Positions 34,814-47,100 of a DNA stretch of 64,000 nt are shown here, one piece after another. Both the position numbers and the translations under genes were made by a program. Under the pieces are notes generated by a model, which worked only from the letters and a program-made list of their open reading frames with translations, made no database searches and had not been told where the DNA came from. Every line of letters starts with the position of its first letter. Position 1 is the stretch's first letter. The stretch is from Galerina marginata (lineage: Eukaryota; Basidiomycota; Agaricomycetes; Agaricales; Galerinaceae): positions 868,001 through 932,000 of the forward strand of contig JAECYW010000009.1 in the NCBI GenBank assembly GCA_023014335.1, written 5' to 3'.

Positions 34814-34822
34814 AGGTCAAGG

Positions 34823-35650
34823 TCAACCTTTTATTTGGTTGGGCTTGACAAGGACCTAAAACCAAACATTGAACAAACAAGTTGCAGAAAACTTTGCGAC
34901 ATGTCCAGGTCGTCCTTTTATTTGGTTGGGCTTGACCCAAGCGGTGCTGACAAAGCTGATGCAGAGAAGTCCCTTCCTTATATGGTGAATTTCGAACCGG
35001 GGGAACCTTCCTGTTTCACAGCAAGGCCACACTCTCAAATCCACCATGACAGCGTTGTTATCGGAGGTGTAGGATTTGGACTGTAAAATCGACACCTGCC
35101 ATCGAATTTTCATAACGCGCCATGCAGCCTTGGGGGGTTGATAACCATGACATTTCTCAGGAATGAATGTCGAAAGAGATCACCCGTGGCACCATGCAAT
35201 GTGCATATCTTGTCCAAGTTGCGTACTTTTATCGTCTTTTTACACGATATCGGAGTCTTCTTAATATCTGTGTTGAATTTGTATGGATTGCAGCTTGTAT
35301 GATCTGACCTTCTCTTCGTACTTATTCTCAACAGTGCGACTACACAGTATCATATCCTACTACCTCGGCTCTCACTTAACCGATGCCCCATCGCCCCACA
35401 TTGCATCTGCCATAACCTCAAAAAGCAGGCACCACAGTCTGACAATTTTCCCCACAAGACGTCGCTCTTTTGATGGTGAGACGCGTTTCTGCGCTCCTGT
35501 GACTTCACCGCACTGTAAGAATAGTCATTCTATTATGGAAAATAGCCTCGGAACATCCACAGCCAACCTAACCCCATGGGCCAGGCCTTCAGTTAAAGGA
35601 TATGCTAATTGCAATCGAGAGGCCTTCCCACCTCATTCCTGCTGCCCACC
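34823..35650. other. intergenic: MULE-flanking repeats, then MFS promoter
   Basis: The first 100 bases hold tandem-repeat units (TTTATTTGGTTGGGCTTGAC twice). The rest lies upstream of the MFS gene. Open frames at 34811-35086 and 35283-35798 overlap repeats or the MFS first exon out of frame and are not called. Confidence 0.5.
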
Positions 35651-38181
35651 ATGTCTGAGGAAAAGGTATCTACTCCCTCTGTTGACGAGAAACGTGTTAG
35701 CACGTCTTCCGAGGGTGTCGATTTTGGCGGTGAATCTACCCTTCCACCTCCGCCTACCCTTACTCCCGAGCAAGAGCGCAAGTTATGGAGGAAGGTAGAC
35801 CTCAGGCTCATGCCCATTTTGTCGTTGATGTACTTGCTATCATTCATTGATCGAGGTATGTCATACTAGAGCTGCATTTTGCTTTCGGCACTGACTCTTG
35901 TTCAAAGGAAATATCGGTAATAATCTTCCTTAATAATATACTACCAATCTTAGAATGGCATAGGAAACGCAAGACTCCAAGGCCTCCAGACGCAGCTCCA
36001 TCTTACAGGAAATCGATATAACATTGCCCTCGTTAGTTATTTTTCATAGACCCATCCTCTCAGCACTGACTCGTCTTAAAAAGACAATGTATTTTATTGT
36101 TAGTATCAAGATGTCTCTAGTCGCCCGTCCGATTCTCATAACTTTCATAGCCATATTGCTTGTTCGAATGTCCGGCAAAGTATGTCCCTCGAACAGCACA
36201 TCTCTCTCTCTCATATCTCTGACGTATGTTTCCCAGCCTTGTGTTGAAGCGGTTCCATCCTTCAAGGTGAGCTCCACCCTCGTCATCCGCCAAACTGGAT
36301 TTTTGGGCTGAACTGTGCCATTTAGATGGCTGCCGGGTATCACAGTGAGCTCTGCCTGAACATAATGCTGCCGTTTTCACACCTAATCGCACCTGTTTCG
36401 TCATTCAGGTTGTGTGGGGTATCGTTATGTGAGCTTCATTACATTTGGGTTAGATTTCACAACACTGACATTGTGCGGCTCCAGGACGATGATGGGTCTG
36501 GTCAAAAAGTCGGAATTGAGAATATTTTCCACTCTAAACATAAACTGACTCAGCCCAAAATAGCTATCCACAATTAGTCGGTGCCCGTGTTTGCCTGGGA
36601 GTAGCGGAGGCTGGTTTGTTCCCAGGTGTCGTTTACTAGTGAGCAAATTATCAGTTTTTGGACATACGGATATCTGATTTCAATAGCTTATCTCTCTGGT
36701 ACCCTCGGCACCAACTGCAGCTCCGGATTGGATTGTTCTTTGGTGCGGCATCGCTCGCGGGAGCTTTCTCGGGACTCCTTGCCTTTGCGATCAGCTTTAT
36801 GAGTGGGACACAGGGCTTACTGGGTTGGTCTTGGATTTTCGTGAGTCAATCCCTGACTTCGGTTGAGATGCGTCTTCTGATTTGGGTGAAAGATTTTGGA
36901 AGGAATTGCCACAGTTGCCGTCGGTATTTTGGCATTTTTCGGTTGGTCGCACTGGTCCGCAATATTGTGCTATCTTAATGTTTTGTAGTCTTGGTTGATT
37001 TCCCAGCCACTGCAGCTTTCTTGACACCTGAAGAGCGTGCCTTCATCATTCACAAAAAGAGTTAGGAGTCTTGTCCTAGCTTTTGGATATCGACTAAAAT
37101 TGTGTTTGTCCCCGCAGAATACGACAACTCGTCTGTAGGCGAGGAAGAGCATTTCGAGATGCGCCATCTCTGGGCTGCTGTTCTTGATTGGCAGGTAAAT
37201 CCCATTTAAAACGTTCAATCTGCCATGTGCTCAACCCAGCTAGGTTTGGTTGCACATCTTGGTCTATATGTCTATCATCGGACCTCGTAAGTGATCTATC
37301 CTCGAGGAGATAACTTAATTCATGTTTGTGGTTAGTTTATGGGATCACTCTCTTCTTGCCGTATGTTTACTTTAACGCTACACTCATAACTGCGCTTAAT
37401 CCATTCTTTAGGACTATCATCAACTCATTCGGCCATCCACCCGCGATCAGTCAGCTCCTAACCGTACCTCCCTACGTTCTAGCCAGTAAGATTGGCCAAT
37501 ATTCTGCTTGTACCCCCTCACGTCAATGACGACCAAACCCTAGCTATTCTGGTCTACGTCTTTGCATACTACTCGGATAAACTGAAGATGCGCTCGCCCT
37601 TCATTCTTCTGGGGCTTACCTTCTGCTTGATCGGATTCACAATCAACATCTCGCAAGCGCCAAATGGCGTCAAATACTTCGGAACCTTCTTCGTCGTATC
37701 TGGAAGCTACGCGGCCTTCCCTGGTATAGTGGCTTGGTAGTTCATTACTCCTCGTTCTTTCCATTCTTGGAACTGAAGCCGTTGATAATTAGGCTGGGAA
37801 ATAATCTTGCTGGACAGTACAAACGCGGAATTGGAATGGCCATTCACATTGGCGTCGGAAACTTCAGTGGTGCCATTGCCGCAAACATCTATCGTTCCAG
37901 AGACTCTCCGCGCTTCCTCGTTGGCCGTACGCTTTTGACAACTTGTTAAAATATCAAGCGATTGCTAATTTTTGTCTTCTGTTTTAGATGGTGTTGAGTT
38001 GATGTTTGTAGGAATCGGCTTTGTCACGGTTCCTATCGTTATCCTGTCGTACCTGCGTATAAACAAGAAGCGGGATGCAGCACAGAGAGAGGCATTAGAA
38101 CGCGGCGAAAAGGACAAGTATACTCCCCAACAGTTGAGAGAGCTGGGGGACAGGGCTCCTGACTTTAGATACACATTATGA
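35651..38181 (+). CDS. MFS transporter of the allantoate/nicotinate permease (ACS, Dal5/TNA1) family
   Basis: Plasma-membrane importer of small organic anions. Start ATG at 35651 (MSEEKVSTPSVDEKRVSTSS). Exon 1 ends ILSLMYLLSFIDR; then very short exons give GNIGNARLQGLQTQLHLTGN, MYFI/PYCLFECPAK, LVLKRFHPS, WLPGIT, MMGLVK, VGARVCLGVAEAGLFPG, SLWYPRHQLQLRIGLFFGA and AFAISFMSGTQGLLGWSWIF. Later exons give EERAFIIHKK, an EYDNSSVGEEEHFEMRHLWA loop, IINSFGHPP, VFAYYSDKLKMRSPFILLGL, YAAFPGIVAW, GIGMAIHIGVGNFSGAIAAN and a cytoplasmic tail ending RAPDFRYTL at 38181. At least 14 introns. The FIDRGNIGNARLQG signature is diagnostic for the ACS family. No inactivating change seen; the substrate cannot be told from sequence. 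Confidence 0.88.
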
Positions 38182-38967
38182 GCCTACGAGCACATCGTCG
38201 GAGAGCGTGACGAGATACGAACTCATGTCCTTGATATGTAGTATTACGAAGAATGAAAGCTGAATACTGTGTTAACTTCAGGATCGCGACTGGGGAAACA
38301 CCGTCTGTGCGAAACCTTATGTACGTATAGAAAAGAGTCTGACCCTCTGTGCATTAAAATTATTGATGGGCTAGGACTCTAAAACCGTTCTGTCTCAGCG
38401 CTATATATTTCATAAAGGGAATTTTGAATGAACCTTGATGAATTGCGAAAACGGATGGATGGATGGATGGAAACCGAGTCGATGCGCTGTCATGTGTACT
38501 CGGTAGGAAAAAAATATTTTCACGAATGCGCAATTCGGTCTGTTGATAAACCCACAGATTGCTGCCTCGTGCATTATAGGTAACAGGTTTGAATCCACTA
38601 TGACTCGGAGTCGACGATTATGCCCACTGCGGGGGCGTGGTCCGTTGCCGGTCCGTTGGGCAACATTTACCAACTCAGTTAGCGTGGGTAATCTTCTGAT
38701 CTTCGTTTTGGACCTTACCTACATCCACCTCAATCTCGCCATCACATACTGCTATGATTGTGTTTCCAACATAGTTTCGATCATGACTCGGTGAATGGTA
38801 AACCTCTTATCACTCTGTTGGTCAGGCTGGATATCACTGCAATGACATGGTCCCGAAGAATTTGCACAGGGCAGTGCTATGTCTCCTCGTTGATGTGTAT
38901 TTTCGAGAGGCTTTGAAAAGGAATGGAGTTGAATCCTTGGCTCACCTCTCACCGTCTAACCCTTGTA
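38182..38967. other. intergenic with SINE-like remnant and (GGAT)n run
   Basis: A short GGATGGATGGATGG run lies at about 38454-38472. On the minus strand TTGCCCAACGGACCG (near 38660) and GGATTCAAACC (near 38590) resemble Pol III boxes A and B and relate to the motif at 30445-30560. No protein gene recognised. Confidence 0.4.
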
Positions 38968-40956
38968 ATGACTTTCACTGGCGACCTAGGAAACACCCTT
39001 GCAACATCTGGCCTCGCCGCTCAGATTGTAGAGACCCTTTTTACTGGAAATTCCGCTAATCAGCCGGAAGCTCTTGCAATCGAGTTACTATCCACTTTGA
39101 ACACACTGATCCTAGCCGATAAGACATTTAGACGCTACGCGTTGACACCGCTGAGCGAGCCCTTGGCCCAGTTCATTCGGCCAGATGTTGCTCTATGTCA
39201 TGCTTCATTGGCTCGATTCTTCGACAACATTACCGCATTGGTCCAGGCTCTCTCTACAACACCGATTTCACCACTTTGGCAGCAAATAATGTGGGCTTCT
39301 GATGACGCAATGACCTTGACTGCGAAATTATCTCTCCATCGATTCAAAATCGCTATGTCATTAATGTCCCTGAACTCGTAAACGCCTATCTGATTCTTTC
39401 GTTGTCTTCGAACCAACTTTTTTCTTTTTTGGCAACAGATCACCGCATTCGATCAGTGTAGGGCTCAGCGATATTCAAGCGTGTTTGCATGCCACAATCA
39501 ACAGCTTTTCCTCAATAATTCGCATCAAGAATGACACAATAGACGTAGTAGATCATTTAGGAGATATCATACCAGTGCCCACTTTCTTTTGCAGTACATG
39601 GGAGGTAGGTCCCTTCTTCTTCAAGAAGGCAAAATAACTTACCGACCAGACAATACAGACATTCAATCATGTCGTAAAAGGCTATTGTAGGAACCGCATA
39701 GGCCAAAGCTACATTGAACGAGGGGATTACCAAATATTGCGCTCTGACGGTGATCAAGTTGTTCACCTTGCAGATTTTACGCGAATGATGGAAGAGGGAG
39801 AAACGGTTGAGATGAGCATTATAGTACAGCCATCTGTCGAGCACGATGAGCGAAGGTGTCCCAAATGTCATCGTCTAAATACCCGTGTTGTACACGACGG
39901 CGGTTGGATACACTGGTCAGTTAACCTCGTCTTTGAACCTCGGCATCGAGAACTGAGACATTATCTAGTATTACTAGGGGCTGTGACAAGAGTTTCCGCT
40001 GCACTCGACGAGTCAGGGGGACGAAAACGTCTCAGAAGCGCGCCGTTGCCAATGGAGAGCCATATCCACGGAAACCGGCCGACTGCAGATTTTTCCGTCG
40101 AGTTACTTTGAGAGTCGAATACGATGAATACGCTGCTGAGGTCAAACGTAATCTGCATAAAATGGAGGTCAGTGCTGGAGTATTTCCTTCCGTGCCGACC
40201 TAACTTTTTTTCTTGTTAAAGCGGTTGACGATGCCGTCTCGCGAGAAGCTGGACCAACAAATGCTACATGATGTGGAACTTCGAAAGGACCTCGTAGATT
40301 TAATGGTTCTTATTCACGAATCTTTGGATCTCCGCGCAGAAACACTCTACCTCGCGGTTAACATTCTAGACCGCTATTTATCCCTTCGCGCCGAACCTGT
40401 GCCTCTCGCAGAGGTCAAGGTGCTAGCAGGCACCTCACTGTGGCTCGCAGCCAAGAAAGAAGACATCTTCGTTCCAACGCTCTACGACATAATCGCCGCG
40501 TGTCGACTGAGCCTGCGATACGAAATTGCGTCTCATTTCATACAAATGGAGTCCAAAATCCTCCATACGCTGCATTGGATGCTGGAGCACCCGACGGCGT
40601 TTCTCTGGTTTTCGATGTCCATCCGTGACCTCTGGGGTAAGACCGAGGTCAAGCACGTCGGGTGGTTTTTGATGGAGCTTACACTGTATTGCCCCGAATT
40701 CTTGCAGTACAGGTCGTCTTCGATCGCTGCTGGCGCGCTTATAGTGGCGCGCACTGTGCTTGACCCTGCTTATCATCGACACGGTGAGAGGCGGGAATCT
40801 TCGGAGGTTGCTGCCGTTCTTGAGACGTTCTTGGGAACGCACTTCAACGACTTGCCTGTGAGATTGGTCGAGAAGTACTCGCGTTTGACCTATTCTAACG
40901 CGTCCAGGCTTGTCGTGATATATTATTCTCAAGCAACCCAAACTTCCATTCGCTGA
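38968..40956 (+). CDS. predicted fusion protein: helical domain + ubiquitin-like domain + zinc ribbon + cyclin box
   Basis: Start ATG at 38968 (MTFTGDLGNTLATSGLAAQI). Exon 1 encodes a helical region like the N-terminal domains found beside fungal STAND proteins. Exon 2 and the exon after the intron at about 39601-39650 encode a beta-rich ubiquitin-like segment (IRIKNDTIDVVDHLGDIIPV ... YIERGDYQILRSDGDQ ... ETVEMSIIV). A zinc ribbon follows, CPKC...W(intron)GCDKSFRC. The frame then runs FFRRVTLRVEYDEYAAEVKR to HKME, and a 54-nt intron (40168-40221; donor GTCAGT, branch CTAAC) joins it to RLTMPSREKLDQQ and a cyclin box: LRAETLYLAVNILDRYLSLR, SLWLAAKKEDIFVPTLYDI, QMESKILHTLHWMLEHPTAF. Stop at 40956. 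The cyclin part is B-type-like with the Lys of AAKKED kept, but MRxxLxDWL is altered to LRKDLVDLM. About 590 residues. The alternative is two overlapping genes, but the cyclin part has no good start of its own. Confidence 0.68.
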
Positions 40957-41528
40957 GAAACTCTCGTCCCATTCAACTGACACTATTCTTTCCTGATCAA
41001 GCCTTCATGTTGTAAACTAGTATGCTTCGGTTGATGAACATGTCTATTTTGCGGATAACATTTACAGCGCCTCGAAGGTTGCAAAGGTTTCCACTCCACT
41101 TGGCGCAAACTTGGCGTGGGCGGGCTCAAAACGACAACAAAGTTCTTCCAGAGCTGTTCCAAGCGATGAAAACAGTCAACCGTGAATCGCACAAGTTGGT
41201 CGTCATTCGTTTCTGTGTGTCGCCTGTCAAGACTTCCAAATTTCACAAGCACAGCCAGCGCCTTAGAGTTACGGCCCCGGCAACGCGCCCAGCGGGAATG
41301 CGATGATACGGATTTTTGTGACTCACGTCTGTCAGGAACCCCTTTTCGGACAGCATTCTATGTCCGGTTCACCACAACGGAAATGCTTAAATAGAAAGTG
41401 TTAATGAGAACACTTTCAAAAGCGATCCCCAGCCCAAGCGGCCCAAGGTCTTCACCTCCGCCGACCTCCACCAACCACCACAGGCTTTTACTAAAGCAAA
41501 TAAACGGACGCTAAACGCAACCCCCACC
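40957..41528. other. intergenic holding a decayed exon of the acidic gene family
   Basis: Around 41336-41366 the plus strand reads GTPFRTAFYV, matching exon 2 of the second acidic gene (GTPFRTALES). Words upstream (GCGATGATACG at about 41299) recur at about 42936 before the second gene. The rest is the promoter of the first acidic gene. Confidence 0.5.
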
Positions 41529-42232
41529 ATGACCAAGTCCAAAGGTTTTTCTGCTCGTCGCAGGGAAGTTGTCAAGGTATATCACACCTACGAATGACAA
41601 TATTCATTTTGTAACTACCTGTACCCTAGTTCGCTCGGGCGACTGCACACAAGGAAGGTACTAACTTCAACCATACGCTCCTGGTCCTGGAGGAAACCCA
41701 TGCTGTGAGGGTGAGTGGCTGACCTCTTACTATTGCGACCTCAAAACATCTGATCCCTTGAACTTAACCAGGCAGTGGATATGCCCCATTTCAAGCACCG
41801 CCTTCAACGACACCAGATCACAGGACGGTGGTTTAGCGAAGCTCTCGTAGTTGACGATGGCGACCACCAACTCTATGACGAGGACGTCTACAACTTCGAG
41901 GTCGATTTCTCTGAAGTCGACAACTTTAAGCGGCATACCGATATGACTGTTTCTTTGATGGCGGTCGCCAGACCTGGCAGGCGGCGAAAAGGTGTATAAT
42001 CTCACTTTCCCATAGCGGATTTCTACTCGTGCTGACCTCTGAAGCTTTAGCTATCGGGAAGGCGGTTGAGAAACCCTCTAAGCTTCTAGATAATGAGGGG
42101 TTCGAGATCTGGAAAGACGACGATTTCGAGAAGTGTGAGATTTGGGAAGATGACTGGGAAAGAATCTACAATGAACAGGACGTGGACACAAGGAAGTCTT
42201 ATTCATCTGTCCTTCGTGGAAAGAACGGTTGA
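41529..42232 (+). CDS. acidic protein of unknown family, tandem copy 1
   Basis: Not recognised. Start ATG at 41529 (MTKSKGFSARRREVVK), then introns beginning GTATAT, GTGAGT and GTGTAT. Exons give FARATAHKEGTNFNHTLLVL, AVDMPHFKHRLQRHQITGRW, the shared core ALVVDDGDHQLYDEDVYNFE, HTDMTVSLMAVARPGRRRK, and a repeated Trp/acidic motif (FEIWKDDDFEK, EIWEDDWERIYNEQ) ending DTRKSYSSVLRGKNG at 42232. About 165 residues. Basic N-terminus and strongly acidic C-terminus suggest a nuclear or nucleic-acid-associated protein, but that is inference. Paralogue of 43164-43871 with introns at the same places. Confidence 0.7.
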
Positions 42233-43163
42233 GCAACCAGATAGAAGGACATTACTTGGTTATCTTTTTAATCTATGGCTCCGAGTTTTAGTTTGTGATT
42301 CCACGCGTATAATAAATACAGTATACAAAGTGTAATGTAGACTTCATGCAGTGTGCAGAGGTAATAATTAACCCAGTCTAGCATTGTGATGTGCTATTGG
42401 TGTTTGAAATAATATGGTGAGCCCAGCATAGTCCTGGATCAGGAGTATGAAAGGAGTACGGAAAGTGCTAAGAAGATACGCACTTGTTTGCCTCGGGTAC
42501 TTATTGTAGAAACACTTTCAGTGAGAACCAGTTCTAATTTCTGACGCAAGTCCCACCATTCGCAAAACGTCTGCCAGCGTCGTCGAAATCCATCATGCTT
42601 GTGTATATTGACCCTCCATGAGTCGTCCAATTGCAAGCAGCGCGCGCCGCGCCGAGGGTCCTATCGGCTTTTGAGCCTGTTCTCAGTGGAAGTGTGGCGA
42701 TGCTCAGCAGCTTGAGATGAGATAAAGATAGGTCGGATTTTCATTTGCTTACATGTAATTATAAAGGCACTGTCTGTCAACGGTGTTAATTGGTTCGGCA
42801 GATCGTAAGTACTTCTATTGCTTGATGACTCGACTTGCCCTTGCTGTGTCAGGTACTTAGAACAGATTTGCATTTGGCATCCTTGGGAGCGGTGCCGGAC
42901 TTTGGCGACGGTACAAAGTCGTTGTCAGCTGAAAGCGATGATACGCCGGGATGCTCTGTGAGTCATATCTGTCAGCCACCGTCTGTGTCCAAGATTAGTA
43001 GCACTGACTCGTTCAACCAGTGCTTCATACCTACAAGGCATAAATAAGAAACTTGTTAACTCTTTTTCTTTAGAAACCAACTACCTTTCGCCAGTCACCG
43101 GCACTAGCCAACCACACCCCGACACAACTAAGCACTTAAGCACCAACTAGGCAACCACACACC
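42233..43163. other. intergenic between the tandem acidic genes
   Basis: Includes the 3' region of copy 1 and a promoter region of copy 2 that partly resembles the one before copy 1 (GCGATGATACG...GTGA.TCA..TCTGTCAG). No separate gene seen. Confidence 0.5.
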
Positions 43164-43871
43164 ATGACTAAGTCTCGAGGATTTTCTGGCCGCCGCCAGG
43201 AATTTATCAAGGTATGTTTCGTGATAGACCCATCGAGTGCATTAATTCATTGCTTTGTTCAGTCTGTTCGAGCAAAGGCTCACACCGAAGGAACTCCATT
43301 CCGAACCGCACTCGAGAGCGTGAAGGGCACTAATGCCGCGAAGGTAATTGCAACCTTGTTAAGTTTAAGAGATCGCTGACCGGGATTCATTATTGTCTTT
43401 AGGAAGTCCTCATGGGGGATAGGACCGAGGAGCCACCTCTCTCTCGCCGCAATATGCGAGGATGGTACAGCGATGCTCTCGTTATCGACGATGGCGACAG
43501 CCAGCTCTATGACGAGGATGTGTACAATTTCAAGGTCGATTTTTCTGATGGCGACCACATCGAGCACCAGACCAACATGACCATTTCCCTTCTTGAGGTC
43601 GCCAGGCCATCCAAGCGAAAGGGTATGCATTCTCTATCTCTTTACCTCACGTAATGCTCACCCTTCTGCCTTAGGTGCCACAAAGGGCTTTGAAATGATT
43701 AAGAAGTCCCGGAATGCTATGCTGCTCGGTGACGAGGAGTTCGAGATTTGGGAGGAAGACGAGTTCGAGAAGTTCGAGGTTTGGGATGACGACTGGGAGC
43801 AGATTTACAATGAGCAACGCGTGGACACAAGGAAGTCCTACTCGTCCGTCCTACGAGGAAATGACAGGTGA
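43164..43871 (+). CDS. acidic protein of unknown family, tandem copy 2
   Basis: Start ATG at 43164 (MTKSRGFSGRRQEFIK). Exons join to SVRAKAHTEGTPFRTALESV, GTNAAK, EVLMGDRTEEPPLSRRNMRG, ALVIDDGDSQLYDEDVYNFK, QTNMTISLLEVARPSKRK, FEIWEEDEFEKFEVWDDDWE and VDTRKSYSSVLRGNDR, stop at 43871. Three introns coincide with those of copy 1. The offset between the two starts is 1635 bp, close to the offset between upstream motifs, so the whole unit was duplicated. The DDGD-QLYDEDVYNF core and the C-terminal DTRKSYSSVLRG are the most conserved parts and may define a family signature. Confidence 0.7.
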
Positions 43872-44144
43872 AACACCACCGACAGGTCTCAATAACGCGA
43901 CACGGATATCAGGGATTTGATACAGCAATACAGCACTGAAGGATGAAGGACGACCCGACAGGAAAGGGCTCGACCGAAATGAGTTATTCTGTCTTCGGCC
44001 TGGGGCCAGAGGATCGAAAACCTTTAGGCAATGGATCATTGGCATTGCGTAGACACATACAACAAGCAATTGATTTAGGGACCTAGAACTAGTGGAAATG
44101 TTTCGTTGTTAGACGGCGAATAATATTAAAATTTTCCAATCACC

Positions 44145-47100
44145 TTAGTTATATCCACCAGTTGACAAGGATGGTGGAAGCGCATCTTTCCCACTGCCAC
44201 AGCCCAGTGTGATGTCGTTTGATAGAGTGAGCTCAACTAATGAACCGCTAACAAAGACGTCCCAGTCAAGGAAGCAGTTGGATTTGTATGGTTTCCCATT
44301 GACTGAGATGCTCTAGTCACATAACAATGTATCAGTATCGACAGCAAAGTAAGTCAAACACAATTGCTACCTTGACAAAGACGTTTCCTCCAGTTCCATC
44401 AGGAGGGTTTCCGGTAAAGCCATGTGATACGATCGTAGTCGTGGTATTGAAAATCGGGTTGAAAAACGAAATTTGAGGGAAATAGGGTGAGGAAATTAAT
44501 ATTTGCTGCGTCGCTGGCAAAGGGTACATTCCGGCGAGGTAAAACGCAGCATAGCTGCCCATCGCTCCTAGAGGAAACGTTGAGAGGTGTATTCATCCTT
44601 GTAACTACCGCCTTACCTGAATCTGTAATCGAACTTCGGTTAAAATCATGAAATGAGCAGAAATACGAGGCTCCTACCATCATTGCCGGGCAGCCCGTTT
44701 GTTGAGGTGTTGAAAAATTGGGCGATGACCTGCCTCGATCTTTGAGTGCTGAGGCCTGGGCGATTGGCATAGTGGTACATGAATGGCATTTGTTGAGATG
44801 GCTCGTCCGTTGATTCAAAGTATGATTGATTGAAAATGAAGTCCAAGCGGGTAATGAAGCTCTCGACACCTCCTTGAAGTTCTATTAACTTCGCGGTATC
44901 TTGTGGGACGTACTGATGGTTTGACAATTCAGCGTGGTTCTCTTTCGACTTGAGAATACTTACTTGGGAATACTATAAGGAACATCCAAGCTCAAATAAA
45001 GAAGAGGCTAGACGAGATGCGAGAGAACTCACGATAATAGGTGATCCTTGAAATTTTCATGAGCGATGAGAAAACTGCTAGAAACGTCAAGGTAAAATAC
45101 CTTCATAAAACCCATCACGACGGGCAGCGTTCAAGAAGCATGTCGCCTGCGCTGGATCGTGAATACTGCAGTGTCTGGGGTCGGTGAAGTTGAACGTTCC
45201 GTTCGCGAAACGTGGCTAAGAAAAAAAGAACAAGCTCATTGGGACACAAGCAGCGAAACAGGACGCCTTCACTGACCTGCATCATGCCCACGACCATAGG
45301 ACTGTCAGGAACAGTAATATTGGGATTCCAGACGTTGATAAAGTTTCCGGCGCGTTTCAGATACTAAATTCGTCAGAACCAGCACAAGTTATAAAGGGAA
45401 CCTACTCTACCTTTTCCTTGTCTGCAGTTTTTCCAAGAGTCTTCGCGACTTGTGAGATAGCGAAATCATTGAAGGCGTGCTTTACCATACATCGTCATTA
45501 GCTTTTGATTAACGTTACCAGCTTTAGACTTGATACCTCAAGCGTGCGGGATACTTGTTTGGTGTTTGCGCCTCCAGCGTCGAACATATCCTGAGGAATA
45601 TAACCTGAGATAGTCGTTGTTAAAGCGAGCTGTGTCATGATTTAGTAATGCCACAGACCTAGCTGCTTCCAAAGATTTGCTTGTCGTCCTTGCAAGTTCC
45701 AGTTAGGTGATTGGATTTCCGCGTCCGCTAACAGGGCGTTGTACAAGTCCGTCGGCGATACATTCAGAGCTGCGGCTTGTTTATTGAATCTAACAGAGTC
45801 GCGTTAGCTAACATCACATAGTTGGGCATAGTCCTACTTCACGAAGAATTCTCCAAGGATGGGGTCTCCATCTGGATCAAGAGAATCAGCCATATGCAGT
45901 AATGGAGACGAATGTCGAACATACTGGTGCCACCCTGAATAAAATGCTGAGCAGTTGCTCCACGACACTCAGGTAGCCAACCTATGTCCAGCTTCCGATA
46001 AGATGATTCAACTCAACGCAAAACTGACTGACCTTCATGTTTCTGAATGTCAATCATGCCACGAACAATCCTCGAGAAAGTGATTGGGTCGTGCAAGGAC
46101 ATAAGCGGGTAGAGAGTTCGGTACGTGTCCCACTGAACATGACGAGCATTTAACACTTGGGCTGTCTTTCAATCAATAAATTACTCACATTACAGTAGAG
46201 CGAATCGAAGTACGGCTCTGTCGAATTCCATTTTGGGTTTTCGCCAGTATCTGCAATTGAGGTGTAAGTAAAGCTGGATTTGTAAGGCGTGGAAGTGGTA
46301 AATACAATCTGCAGGCGAGATATGTGTTCTGTAAAGCTTCACGAGTCCATAAGCTCGCGAATGGCCTTACATTAAACGGCCCGAATGCTTACCGAAGAAT
46401 AGAACAACTGCGTCGTTTCTAATGAAACACCCGTAGTATCCACCTGAATCCTGCCCAACAGATCATTCCACTGCGCACGATTCGCAGCATGCACTTTATC
46501 GAAGTCGAAATCTGGGATCTCTTCTTGTGCATTAGCACAGGCCTGGGCACTGGAGATGAAAGAAACTCCGACGCGAGCGAGGATGCTAGTCGGCTTATTG
46601 CTGGGCGCCGGATTGAAGGTGAAGATGGCACCCATTTCGGAGACGAAGCCTGTAAAGAGAAGTGTAAGAACAGCTGCGACGAAGAGGTTGAATAGATACC
46701 ATAATAGGTTTGAAGAAGGTTTGTCGTTCCACGAACGGGGAAATTGGACAGCCAAACCCCATATTCGGTCGGTTTGCCGAGAGTATATCCCTCAGCCTTA
46801 AAATCCACACAGGTAAACGCTTTGTATCGGCCTGACATTCAGTTACGTTGTTAGGGTATATTCTATTCTCAGGTGTGAGGAATTCGTACCAGGACCGAAT
46901 GAAGCAGAGAACTCTGCTCCTCCTTCTACTCTGGCCGTATCTGGGTCGAGAGTCATTACTGGATTGGTGCTGCTTTTCTGTCCATCGTTTGTTATGTCGA
47001 CGAGAAGCCGTGGGTTGGTGGTCCCTGCTGGGAAGGTATAGCGGTGTAGAGCTGTTCGACGTGTTGCGGTAAGTTCGACGCGAATGGAATTGGACTATTT

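Noticed and set aside
35283..35798. 171-codon plus-strand frame before the MFS gene
   Set aside because: It overlaps the first MFS exon in another frame and shows no domain.
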